This document shows positions 20,545-31,859 of a stretch of 64,000 nt of DNA, in pieces (position 1 is the first letter of the stretch; every line of letters starts with the position of its first letter). This stretch comes from Hedera helix. Lineage: Eukaryota > Streptophyta > Magnoliopsida > Apiales > Araliaceae. The DNA is taken from NCBI GenBank assembly GCA_947179155.2, contig OX359282.1:3092001-3156000 (forward strand), in the 5' to 3' direction. The notes under the pieces were generated by a model, which saw only the letters and a program-made list of their open reading frames with translations, was not told the origin of the DNA and made no database searches. Position numbers and translations under genes: made by a program.

Positions 20545-23500
20545 TTACAATGGAAAATTAGAAAACCACCTATCGACCATGGCCAAACATTCCTTCGGTT
20601 TGTACATCGGAGCGGTATGACCCCCTCCCTACACAAATCAAAAGGAAAAACAGATAAGAGATCTGATACGCCCATTTGTGTATGAGCTGAGTTTTCACTG
20701 CAGGTGTTAGATTAAGGCTATAAACTAGCCAAGTCGAGTTTTGACCTGCAGAGCTCAAGCTCAACTAAAAGTTAGATGGCTTCGAGTTGAGCTTTTAAAC
20801 AAGCTTGAATATGTTGTTTGAATTCAACTCGTTTATAAATGAGTCGAGCTTGAGTTGAGTTCAAGCGACCTTAGTCGAGCTGAGGTTAAATAAGCTCGAG
20901 TTGAGCTTAGACGGGCCGATCTCAAGCCAGACGCAGTATATTTCGAGCTAGGCTTGTTTAATTAAATGAACACAATTTTTGTTCGAACTCAACTTGATAA
21001 ACGAACTCGAGCAGAGCCGAGCTTTGTTAGGGAACTCAATTCATTTACAGCTCTATTTTAGATATTCAGCTCATAAAGTCTCTTGATAATCAATCATATT
21101 ACAGAATTGATATCAAATTCTACCTTCATTGAAATTGAGGGAAGCAAGTTGAAATCTAAAAAGAAAGGAAAGCATTTGAATAAAAATTTATCACGTTATT
21201 AACTTGCCTTTACAGTAGCAAAAGTGAGATGGTATCCATGTAGCTTGTACGTTTCTGCATATCTGAGACAAGCAGATTGTAAAATTATTTCAACAGTAAA
21301 TTCTTTAAGAAATCATTCCATTTATTTAGTGTTGCCTTTGGGAAACTAAAAAATAATGCTCAGAGAAATGAAAACATGAACGTTAAAAACTTACCCTGCA
21401 ATTTGATCATCAATAAACCATGGTCTCCAACTCACATCCATATTCAGATTGAGAGACTTTATATATGCTAACGTACCAATATACGGACACACCATATCGT
21501 GATCACCACTGTAATAAGGAAAAATTGGGGTTAGTCGATTGTCAACTTCATTGATAAGCATTTGATAATAGGGTTTCTCTTTAATTCCAAATAAAAATTT
21601 AAGTTCTTTCCTTCTCTTTTAAATAGTTTAATGTATCTAAGTGAGTTAAATGTGCTACATTTGTCTCCATACTCTCATAATTCTATTTTCCGGATCGAAA
21701 TGTGCTGATTTTTCTATACAACATACTTCGGCTTTATCCTAATGACAACTTGCTTAAGGTTTATTTGGTTAAAATAGCCTTTGCAGCTTTTGCAGTGGTA
21801 GTGTATGGACTTCCAAAAAGCACCCAAAAAAACTCACCACCGTGGTAGCTTGGTCCAATGCATTTGAGCCATAAAAGATGTGTCTGTGAATTAATTAAGT
21901 TGCGTTTGGAATAAGTTTTTTCTAGGTAAACAAGTGCGCTTCTAACACACTAAATGCACTCTAACCAAACAAGCACTTTGTAATCAATAAGGATCTCCAT
22001 GTTGCACTTCAAAGTTCAAACTAAATGCAGGACATCCAGGATACACCACACATATCAGGATTGCCTCACTCAAGTGAGCCATTTCCAGCGGTTATGTTTT
22101 GGATGTCACCGTACATTTTAGCCAACTAGTGGCAGAATCACCTTGCTCAACTTTTCTCTCAGGAAGTCCCAATTTGAAGGTCGAAGTTTTTAAAAGAAAA
22201 ATAACCTTATACAATCACCAAACATTACTTAACTATTAGATTTTGTTTATTCATTTTCGAGAATGGATTCTGAAATTCGGAGGGAAAAGCTACTTGCTGA
22301 TTAGTGACTTTAATCAAGCTGTGCAAGAGTAATCGAAATCATAACAACTCGCTGAAAGGGGGGGGGGGGGGGGGGGGGGAGAGAGAGAGAGAGAACATTA
22401 GATGGACCTGTACACCAAAACTCGATATTCTTTCTCACAAAGAATTTTATGATGCTCGACCACATCTCGAACATCTTTTACATAAGATAAGTTCCTGTTG
22501 CATCGCTTCCATTTTGTTACTGTTCCCTGATCTCAAAATAGAAGTGGAAACAATGTTATGAAAGAAAATCTGGAATGCATATAGATCAACACAGATAAAT
22601 ATATTATGTGGCAATAGTCTTAATTGCCTTTACAAAAACATTATTGGGCAACAAAAGTACCATAACTAATACCCCGAGAAAAAGAGACTGAGGGTTTGTC
22701 CCGTTACTAGCATTTGCAATGTTTGTGGCAATAGCGTTTGAAAAACGCAACGCACTATTTTTGATGTGTTGCGTTTGAGCCCTAAATGATGCATTTGTGA
22801 TTTAAATAAGCTACGTTTGAAATAAGTTGTTTCTAGATGAATAAGTTTTCAAGTGCGTTTGGACTTTCAAATACTCAAAAAACAATAAACACTCCAAATA
22901 CTATGTAACCAAACATGCACATAGAGTAGATTATATGATATCTAAATGTTTCTTATTGACCATAACTTACATTTCGAACGTGAAGAGCTTCTTGGACATT
23001 TGGATCATTCGCCCAAGCGTAAGATAGTAGGTAACCATATTTCTGTGAAAAAATCGTCTCATCACTTACCTTCCTCAAAGTTTTCTTGTTCAGATTAATT
23101 ATATGTTACATATTGACTTTAACAAAACAGTCCATAACAATTTATAGATCCAAGCATAGCACAAATAGGAAAATTACTATAGTAAATGATGATCTTTTTG
23201 ATGTTACGCATTATTACTAAAGGCTTAGAAGACAATTCCAAAATAATGAAATTGACAGCTAAGAAGTTTGGGATTTTGGTAAGTATATAGGTACTTGAGT
23301 GGGAAGGAAATGATGGAAAATATTGTAGTGGAAAAATTAATGGAGGGAAAGTCTGGGAAAATTCAGATTTGAGTGATGATTCGATATAAAAATGAAAGGG
23401 AAGTAGGTCTGAAATGATTCAATGAGGCTATCAAGATGATATATCAAGAAAAATGTCTGCAAATGAAAATTGAAAGGTTTTCAGAAAAGTGGTATAACTG

Positions 23501-23645
23501 AATCAATTAGAAAGTAGATGGTTCGGGGAAAAAAATATACAAGACAAAGTTACACCAACAGTGTTTTGGAGTCGTGCTGATTCTGGTGATTCCCCTGTAA
23601 TTATGCATCTAAGTGTATCTTAGGCAAACCATAATATGTGCAAAG

Positions 23646-23724
<79 letters not shown>

Positions 23725-26165
23725 AAAAAAAAACGCTATTACTCGACACCATGGTTTATCATGCCAGGATGGCAACAGAATGTCTTCAGAAAATCTGTAA
23801 TCAGATCTCAGTTCGTTTGACTTTGGATCATCAACACCACAGCTGACTTCCAAAATATGTTCAAGATCGAGTCTAGCAACACACTATAATACGAGAAACA
23901 GCCAAAATTCTCAGTTGGGAATGGAAACCAGAAAACATTTTTCTAATGATCTTCAGCAAATGTGTTTGTTATCTTAATTACCTCTTTAATGAGCTCAATG
24001 GCATTGACACATAGAGCATTGCTTGGATCTACATTAAAGTAGTCACCATGACAGTGTCTTCTGGCTGACTGCACAAAAGTAAATTTGGGTAGACAATTAA
24101 CCGAAATTCACAAATTTTAATTTCGAAAGATTGAAACAATTAAAGTAACCTTTTTGTAGAAAACTGTTGGGCATAAAGAGTTGAGAGTAATCAACAGGGA
24201 ATTTCGAGGACATTGGATTATCTTATTTATTACTGAATAGTATTGCTATGTTAAATTATTGAGAACATAAGTCTTCACACTAAGAGCAACAAGTACAGAT
24301 GGTAAAAGGAAAAAAGTAGACTATATAAAAATTTAATTCAAAATAATCCTAGTGACTCGCACCAATTAAATGTACGAGCACTCAAGGTACCTCATAGTAT
24401 TCATCTGATATTAGTCCCATTTTATGAGCAAAAGGGACTCTTGAATTTATCGCAATGTCAGGACTAATTAACGGGTTGCCAAGAATGTACCCCTGTTCTC
24501 CAAAGCACAATGAAAACATGTTAACAATCGGAGAACTCATATAAAATTGAATGTCAATAAATTGGAAAAGGAAATATTTTTGTTTTTGACTAGTAATGGT
24601 TTATGCTATTTTTTTCATCAAATTGAAATACAAACTACTACACATTAGATTTAGTCCGAATATGGTCTTATATGACAATCAATGTTCATTGATAAATGTT
24701 GTATACATTTGTTGCTTGCGTTTACCAAACAGCTGTGATCGAGTAAGCTAGCAATGCATACAGCAGCGGACAAGATTGACATCAACGAATTACAGCTCAA
24801 AAACGAGCCACAAGTAACATGTGTCTCCAATGCCCCACCCCTTTATTAACCAGAAAAAAAAAAAAAACTTAAAATAGAAGTAGTGCAAAGTATAAGGAGT
24901 GTACTTGGAGCTGGAGAGACTGGTATGGCGTGTCACATGCTTCATTACCTGCAACATCAGCATCACAAAGTCTAATTAAGCTTCATCAAGGTTAATACAG
25001 AATTAAAGTCAAACTTTTAATGGACAAAAATTTTTCTTAGCCTAAATCACCTCTTGCAATTTCCATAACAACCATTGGAACAAATTTGCCAGCATAGGAG
25101 TCACCAGCAATGTAAAGGGGGTTTCTGGAGAAACTAGGGTGATCTAGCAACCACTGCAATCAATATTGGAAGTCTTCAGTATTCAGATTAAATATACAGA
25201 AGTGCGTGCGTGCGTGCACTCACACATATATGGTAGCAAAAAGTTACCATGCTCATCAGGACTTCAAACATAAACATATTAATCGTCCCATATTATTGGT
25301 CGATAGTGTATTTGAGTGACAATAACTACGAAATACTCTATTTATACTAAACATAAAATGTTTTGTTCTTCGAATAATTTAGCTTACAATATTGCTAATT
25401 CATATTATTTTTTTTATATTTCAGCTCACCTCCTGTAGAAAATTGGAAATAACTTGTGCTGTTTTTGTGTCAGAGTTGTAGTTGCCTTCTGAGGTTGTTG
25501 CATAGGAAAATCCAGATCCGGCTGGTGCATCTAAAAATATTATGTTCGCAATCTGCAAAAAATTAACACAATCATATGATACAAAACTATGAATCCTAAG
25601 TACCCATCAAATTGAATATGTAACTATATGCTACAATACAAAAAGTGAGAAAAAATAAAAGTAATAAGATGGGAAGAAGAATATTAAGGTAAAGTTGTCT
25701 ATTGCTTTTGTTTTTAAATAGTTTTTTTTAATTTTCTCTTCGATTCTTGGGTGATATTCAAACAAATAAGAGAACACAAAACAAGAGCTTTCTCTTTGCT
25801 TCTTCTCCTACCAAACACACCTTGATATAAGTCAAGCAGACTCAATTAGTATGGGACATCCCAAAATGAAAGAGGGTCGCTAAAGTAGGACAGAGAAGTA
25901 TGGTGTTTTGGGAGTGCAAGGAAGAAGTTATAGCACCTGTGTCCATGAGTATGGGTTCAGAGTGAGTGATGGTAATCCTCCAGTATAAGCTGGGAAATCA
26001 AAATTTAATGGACCTGTCAAATGCATACTGTTAGAACAACTATGGCAAACACAGAAATCAATGAAAGATATTAAAGACAATAACCCAAGATTTACCATAA
26101 GAACCCAAATTGGTGTATGCCCTATATAAGCATCCATAGCAAATACATGTTATGGATCATTACCC

Positions 26166-26199
<34 letters not shown>

Positions 26200-26871
26200 T
26201 CCCCAAGCTAAAAAAAATAACATAATAAGTTCACCCCCTCACCCGCTCGGCCAGTCTGTAGCACATCACTAAACCACTTCTTTCTTTTCCTTAAAGTTGG
26301 GTCAAAAGTCTAATTCCGAATAAGAATTTGAAACACACATAACAATGCGGAAGATTAATGTAAGATGAATGAGTACTATGAACAGTACACGCACTAATTT
26401 CACTTTTTGGAATAGAGAGGAAATTGAGGTTAAAAAAAAATTGCTACCAATTTCATAAACTAGGCCTGAGAAACTGGAACAACCAGGGCCTCCACTGAGC
26501 CAAAGCACAAGAGGGTCATTTGCAGGATCCTTTTCAGACTCTATAAAGTAGTAGAACAGATGCAAATCATTCAATCTGTCCACACTAACATATCTGCACA
26601 AAAAATCTATAATAATTGTACCCTTAAAATGGAATTTTAATTCAATCAAATTGAAAAAAAAAAAAAAAAAACCTTACCCAGTTTCAAGATTGAAAGGCAG
26701 AGTACCAGAGTAACCAGGAAGGCTCTTGATGATAGATCTCGAACCCGCCGCAACAATGCTGCAAAAAGTAAACAGAAGGACTATAATAATAGCATTCAAC
26801 TGTATAAATTTCCACCCAGATGAATTTTTCACACCCCCAAAATCAGCTACTAGCAGTATTGGCAGTGCCAT
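20545..26871 (-). CDS. serine carboxypeptidase-like protein (SCPL clade I), 14 exons, complete
   Basis: A secreted or vacuolar alpha/beta-hydrolase; clade I members are glucose-ester acyltransferases or peptidases. Exons (minus): 26871-26678, 26593-26448, 26013-25937, 25552-25430, 25153-25051, 24948-24905, 24492-24391, 24068-23982, 23883-23743, 23042-22971, 22526-22408, 21508-21395, 21262-21208, 20628-20545. All phases agree, giving 486 codons, the usual family length. Residues 25-42 are a hydrophobic signal segment; LPGYSGTLPFNLETGY starts the mature domain; 99-105 GGPGCSS is the oxyanion site; 197-202 GDSYAG holds nucleophile Ser199 (Asp before Ser is the clade I form, Glu is usual in true peptidases); Asp407 in GDHDMV and His463 in GGGHTAP complete the triad. 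Introns are GT-AG except the last, which has a GC donor (AAG/GCAAGT). An upstream in-frame ATG at 26940 would add 23 residues. Substrate cannot be told. Confidence 0.9.
20713..21055. mobile_element. hAT-type MITE in the last SCPL intron
   Basis: Starts TAAGGCTATAAACTAG and ends TTTACAGCTCTA, a degenerate inverted repeat of the TAGGGCTGTAAA type. Flanks TGTTAGAT (20705-20712) and TTTTAGAT (21056-21063) form an 8-bp target duplication with one mismatch. The interior is rich in GAGCTCGAG-like words in both orientations (CAAGTCGAGT, GAGTTGAGCT, GAGCCGAGCT), a usual feature of this hAT MITE type. It occupies more than half of the 579-bp GC-AG intron, yet both splice sites are intact. Confidence 0.75.
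21757..21976 (+). mobile_element. MITE family copy in SCPL intron 11
   Basis: Contains GGTTTATTTGGTTAAAA at its left, GCATTTGAGCC, AAGTTGCGTTTGGAATAAG and TTTTCTAGGTAAACAAGTGCG, and ends CTCTAACCAAACAAGCAC. The core matches the copies at 19400, 22726 and 40835. GTTTATTTGGTTA and TAACCAAACAAGC give the terminal inverted repeat. Confidence 0.6.
22358..22394 (+). repeat. G22 tract followed by (GA)n, beside an SCPL splice donor
   Basis: Twenty-two consecutive G (22358-22379) then GA repeats to about 22394. In the transcript sense (minus) this is a CT run followed by a C22 run and TTTCAG, starting about 13 bases after the exon 11 donor at 22407. It looks like a polypyrimidine tract plus acceptor, but an intron of under 60 bases would be too short for normal splicing. 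Confidence 0.9.
22726..22920 (+). mobile_element. MITE family copy in SCPL intron 10
   Basis: The clearest copy of the family: TTTGTGGCAATAGCGTTTG, GATGTGTTGCGTTTGAGCCC, GCTACGTTTGAAATAAGTTG, TTCTAGATGAATAAG and CAAGTGCGTTTGGACTTTC, ending near ACCAAACATGCAC. Its closest relatives are at 21757-21976 and the reversed copy at 40835-41062. Confidence 0.6.
23652..23732. repeat. (AAT)n and poly-A microsatellite in SCPL intron 9
   Basis: About twenty AAT units followed by about twenty A. The tract ends only about ten bases from the donor of exon 9 (23742). Apparent open frames through it are repeats of Asn or Ile and are not genes. Confidence 0.95.
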
Positions 26872-27270
26872 GCCTTGGCCGGCCAGAATATTGTCAACTA
26901 AGAGGAGAGGTGTACATGTGTAAAATATGGATCTGGCCAATCAACTTCACGATAGTAAGTGGAAAGATTTTTGATTATATTATCATCAATATATATTTAA
27001 TATAATTAAATTTTTTATAATTTATTATAATAAAATTAATTTTTAACTTCAACATAATTAAATTCGTAAAATATATAGAAAGCATTCTGATTGGGAGTTT
27101 GAATGAATAATTTAGTATTTTGATAAAGAAAGTTTGTAATAATTTGTAAAAGGTTGGAATTCATATATACATATCCAAGTAGTTCATATCAACTTATCTT
27201 ATGAGTACTGTGCCCGCTCTAGTTGCTGAAAATTTTGACGTTCTCGTGGGAGATGTTTAGTGTACATCCA

Positions 27271-27388
27271 CACTTTTCAAGAAAGTTGGCCTAAAAAGCA
27301 CCTACGTCGCAGTCTCGCATAGCACTGATGTACACTTTTCAAGAAAGTTGGCCTAAAAAGCACCTCCGTCGCAGTCTCGCATAGCACT
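27271..27388. repeat. 56-bp sequence duplicated with 62-bp period
   Basis: CACTTTTCAAGAAAGTTGGC to TCGCATAGCACT occurs at 27271-27326 and 27333-27388 with one difference (CCTACGTCGC versus CCTCCGTCGC). The six-base spacer is GATGTA. Near identity implies a recent duplication. Confidence 0.92.
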
Positions 27389-27892
27389 AAGCCTAAGTGG
27401 AATCATAAAAGGGCATCGATTTATTTTTTTAAAATATATTAAAAAATTACAAAAATTATATAAATCAAAATTGTACCAATAGTTTAGATGTATATAACGG
27501 TTTTAGATAGTTTGAAAAATCAAATTTATAGTTTAGGTTTAATTTTTGAGCAAAATTGTACATAAAAAAATTACATCACACCATGTTTTATTTATTTATT
27601 TTCGTAGTTTGGCCATTTTCAATATAATGCATATCAAGAAGTATTATTATAGAAGTCATCTTTCAATTCCAATTAGAATTATCTCTCATGTAATTATCTC
27701 TTTTTAGAATTTTCATATATGAGCAGAAATTTTCAATTAATCCATTTGAAATTCATGTAACTTCTATTTTGCTTTTATTTAGTTAAAACATTATAAGTAA
27801 AGTTGTGTGTGTTATCAAAGTGCTATTTAATATTGTGTGGTGCTAAATTGTTAATTTAAATTGCATAAAATTTTACCGTTTTAATTGATTTT

Positions 27893-28058
27893 AGAACCGA
27901 AACCGCACAAAATGAAATTGCATTGCACGGTTTAAAACTGCACCGCACCAATCACAAACGATTTCATGTACGGTTTTGAATTTGTCAAACTGCACCTAAA
28001 CGGTTTCATGTACAGATTAGGATTCAAACCGCACCAAACTATACCATGCTCACATCTA
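27893..28058. repeat. CCGCAC-rich repeat, likely hAT-type MITE remnant
   Basis: AACCGAAACCGCAC, GCACCGCACCAATC, ACGGTTTCATGTAC and AAACCGCACCAAAC recur in both orientations, and the right end reads CATGCTCACATCTA, similar to the reversed start of hAT MITEs (TAGATGTGAGCATG). No matching left terminus or target duplication was found, so it may be truncated where the chromovirus LTR begins. Confidence 0.35.
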
Positions 28059-28064
28059 AACACC

Positions 28065-28167
28065 TTAATACCTCATTGGGACTTATAATATAATTCAATT
28101 AGACTTGCTTTAAATTAATTATAACACCTTGCTTCATTACTTTAAATAAATATACACCTACATATAC

Positions 28168-28206
<39 letters not shown>

Positions 28207-28309
28207 TTCAATTATTTAATACACACTTAATTAGTACAAAATTTTTAATTCATTGCTAATTATTTAATAATGATAATTACAATGATATATAGAATTCATG
28301 GTCATTACA
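28065..28309 (-). repeat. chromovirus 3' LTR remnant
   Basis: TTAATACCTCATTGGGACTT to CATGGTCATTACA aligns with 40190-40404 of the solo LTR, apart from a longer (TA)n tract here (about 28158-28202). In sense orientation it starts TGTAATGACC directly after the polypurine tract. The rest of the LTR is absent. Confidence 0.88.
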
Positions 28310-28321
28310 TTCTCCCCCCTT
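28310..28321 (-). other. chromovirus polypurine tract
   Basis: On the minus strand AAGGGGGGAGAA immediately precedes the TGTAATGACC start of the 3' LTR, fixing both the element's orientation and the LTR edge. Confidence 0.9.
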
Positions 28322-29640
28322 ATAAGAATTCCGTCCCCGAAATTATAAATTTAAAGCTACTCTTATTTGGGTAATTATTCCTCATCTTTTTTTCAAGTTC
28401 CCACGTAGGATCTTCAGCATTATGGTTCCTCCAAAGGACCTTGATAGAATGTATAACCTTATTTCGTAACTTTTGTTCTTTCCTATCTAATATCTGGACA
28501 GGAATTTCTTCATATGATAAATCTTTCTCAACTTGTATCGGTTCATAGGATATGACATATTTGTAATCACGCTTGTATGGTCGTAACACTGAAACGTGAA
28601 ACACATTGTGGATATGTTCCGGTTCAAGAGGTAGAGCTACCTCGTACGCCACTTCACCCACTCTCTTCAATATTTCGAATGGTCCTATGAACCTCAAACT
28701 GAGCTTCCCTTTCTTCCCAAATCGAATCTTCCCTTTTCAGGGAGACACCTTCATAAACACAAAACTCCCTACTTTGAAATATCGCTCCTGTCGATGTAGA
28801 TCTGCATATTTCTTCTAGCGATCTTGAGCTACGACTAACCGAGCTCTTATTACTCTGATAAGTTCTACAGTCTGTTGAACCAATTTTAGCCCCAACAGTC
28901 GACGTTCTCCTACCTCATCCTAACATAGAGGTGTTCTACATTTTCTCCCATATAAAGCTTCGTAAAGTGGCATGTCTATGCTCGCATGATAACTATTATT
29001 ATATGCAAACTCAACTAACGGTAGATGGTCTTCCCAACTTCCCTGAAAATCCATCACACATGCTCTGAGCATGTCTTCTAGTGTCTGAATTGTTCTCTCG
29101 CTTTGCTCATCAGTCTGCGGATGATACGATGTACTAATTCTTAACTGCGTCCCCATTCTTTCCTGAAGACTCCTCCAAAATTTTGATATGAAGTGCGAAT
29201 CTCTGTCTGACACAATTGATATCGGCATTCCGTGTCTTGAAACTATCTCCGTTATGTACAGTTTTGCTAACTGGTCCAAACTGAACTTAATCTTGATCGA
29301 CAAAAGGTGCGCTGACTTTGTTAGTCGATCTACAATTACCCATATAGTGTCGTATCCCTTCTGTGTTGCTGGAAGTCCTACCACAAAGTTCATCGTGATA
29401 TGCTCCCATTTTCACTCAGGAATCTCTAACAGCTGTAGTAATCCACTCAGTCTCTGATGTTCTGTCTTTACCCTCTAACAAGTTAGGCATCGGCTGACAC
29501 ATTCTGTAACCTCCCTTTTTCATATTCGACCACCAAAAATGCTGACGTAGATCTTGATACATTTTCGTACTTCCCGGATGTATCGAGTATCTCGTATTAT
29601 GAGTCTCTTGCAAAATCTCCTCTCGTAATTCAGGCACTAA
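28320..29640 (-). pseudogene. chromovirus integrase with chromodomain, broken
   Basis: Segments read in integrase order. 29637-29416 carries the zinc-binding N-terminus (HNTRYSIHPGSTKMYQDL and a CQPMPNLL stretch). 29393-28920 is the catalytic core: an Asp at the start of the core, ISIVSDRDSHFISKFW with the second Asp, and SYHPQTDEQSERT with the catalytic Glu. 28697-28320 holds the GPFEILKRVGEVAYE C-terminal domain and then the chromodomain, with YEEIPVQILDRKEQKLRNK and VLWRNHNAEDPTWE. The chromodomain directs insertion to particular chromatin in related elements. In-frame stops and small shifts separate the segments, so no full product is possible. Confidence 0.9.
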
Positions 29641-29754
29641 CGGTACTCAAATACGATTTTCAAACCTTAGCAATCCTTTGCTATCCACTTTGAATTTGAC
29701 CTTCTCCCCTTCGGTCATCCTCTTTCTTATTCTATCACATTCTTCATCTTTATC

Positions 29755-31859
29755 TTAAGCCTTTTTCACCTTATCTAACAAGGTTGAGCTTGCTTCCACT
29801 TCTAGTGACTCCTTCGGATTTTTCACCTCCAACTCCATTCGAGACATTTCTTTCACCAGTTCCTGCTGTTTGATTAATACAAACAATTTCTCCCTGCTCT
29901 TTCTACTTAGAGCATTTGCTACTACGTTGGTTTTGCCGAGATGGTAGAGATTTTCATAATGGTAGTCTTTGATCAACTCTAACAATCTTCGTTGCCTCAT
30001 ATTCAACTCCTTCTGCGTGAAGATATACTTTAGACTCTTACGGTCTGTGAATATCTCACATTTTTCTCCATATAAATAATCCCTCCAAATCTTAAGATCA
30101 AATACTACCGCTACAAACTCCAAGTCGTGGGTAGGGTATCTTTTCTCATAGTCTTTTAATTGTCTTGACGTATACGCAATAACATTGTCGTTTTGCATAA
30201 GCACACAACCTAGTCCCTTGTGAGATGCATCACTATAGACCGTAAAATCTCCTGTATCATCCGATAAAGCCAACACAGGTGCTTCACTAAATCTTTTCTT
30301 TAACTACTGAAAACTCTCATCGCACTTCTCCGTCTATACATATTTCAATGTCTTCCTTGTCAAATTAGTTAACGGCATTGCTATCTTCGAAAAGTCCTTG
30401 ATAAATCTCTGATAGTGACCCGCTAACCCTAGGAAACTCATAACCTCCGTCGGTATCCTTGGTTATTCCCAATTCATCACTGCTTCCACCTTTGCAGGAT
30501 CTACTGAAATTCCCTCCTTGTCGATAACGTGACCTAGAAATTGAATTCTCTCCGACCAGAATTCATACTTTGAGAATTTGGTTTACAACCGTTCCTTCCT
30601 TAATATTTCTAACACCAATCTTAAATGTCCGGCATGCTCCTCTTCTGTTTTGGAATAAACCAAAATATCGTCAATGAACACAATTACAAATTATCCAAGT
30701 ATTGCTTGAATATTCTGTTCATCATGTCCATAAATGCGGTTCGTTAGTCCAAATGACATTACCAGAAACTCATAATGACCATATCGAGTTCTGAATGCCG
30801 TCTTGGTTAAATCCTCCTTCTTGACTTTTAACTGATGATAACCAGTCCTTAAGTCAACCTTTGAAAAGTACTTTGCCCCTTTCAGTTGGTCAAATAGGTC
30901 ATCAATTCTTGGCAACGGGTACTTATTCTTAATCGTTACTATGTTTAACTCTCTATAGTCCATATAAAGTCTCATCAATCCATCATTCTTCCTTACAAAT
31001 AACATAGGTGCTCCCCATGGAGAAACACTAGGTTGAATGTACTTCCTATCCATCAATTCTTGCAACTGAACCATCAACTCCCTCATTTCTACCAGAGCCA
31101 TCCTATATGGTGCCTTTAATATCGGTGTTGTCCCCGATACTAAATCAATCCCAAATTCTATCTCTCTATCTGGCGGAAGACCTGACAGTTCATTGGAAAA
31201 AACATCCATAAACTCCTTAACTACTGGTATTTGTTCCATCTCAGGATTCACCATTTGTGTATCCATTATATGTGCCAGATATCCTACACATCCTTTCTTT
31301 AACAGCTTCTTGGCCTGCATCATTGTCAGACAACAAGATTGTCTTGGCGACTTACTACTATAAAATACAACCTTAGACTTATTTGGTGTCCTAAGGTGTA
31401 TACACTTCTTCTGACAATCAATTACCACTCCGTAGTTAAACGACCAATCCATTCCCAGTAAAACATCAAACTCCCCTAGACGTATCGAAATTAGATTCAT
31501 ATTCAACTCCTGACCCCTGATTTTAGCATAACAATTTCTATGTATATATTCTACATGAATCACTTTTTTATTAGCCACTTCTATGTTCATAGGGTTTTTT
31601 AACTTTTCACTAGACAATTCTAACCGTTTAGTGAAATCATTAAACACAAATGAATATGTAGCACCCGAGTCAAACAATACAAAAGCATTTATATCATTGA
31701 TCAGAATAATACCTGACACCGCGTCTTTTGATTCTACGACATCTTGCACCATCATGTTGAAAGTCCGTGCTGTCGGCTTGTTCTGTTGCACCGGCCCTCC
31801 AATGGTAAGCTTACTGTTGTTTCCTCTATATCCGCTTCCTCCGTCATTCTTCTTCTTTA
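29755..31859 (-). pseudogene. chromovirus protease, reverse transcriptase and RNase H, broken
   Basis: The protease motif LFDSGATYSFV lies near 31655-31685. RT motifs follow on the minus strand: APYRMALVEMRELMVQLQEL, SPWGAPMLFVRKNDG, MDYRELN, LRTGYHQLK and FLVMSFGLTN. A small deletion or shift near 30750 then breaks the frame, and the catalytic FIDDIL box reads in another frame near 30665-30685. RNase H (30276-29755) shows YSDASHKGLGCVL, a THDLEF block and ALSRKS. The element once made an ordinary Ty3 pol; this copy has at least one shift and several stops. Confidence 0.9.

Larger units (their letters stand above)
26872..28064. other. SCPL upstream region and spacer
   Basis: This holds the promoter side of the SCPL gene (which reads leftward). 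It is AT-rich with no second gene. A 62-bp-period duplication lies at 27271-27388 and a CCGCAC-rich repeat at 27893-28058. TA-rich stretches near 26970-27010 cannot be told apart from a TATA region by eye. Confidence 0.5.

Noticed and set aside
22304..22561. 85-codon open frame containing a Gly run
   Set aside because: It reads the G22 tract and the reverse strand of SCPL exon 11, so it is a shadow.
23620..23853. Open frames with poly-Asn, poly-Ile and poly-Lys
   Set aside because: They translate the (AAT)n/(A)n microsatellite and the antisense of SCPL exon 9.
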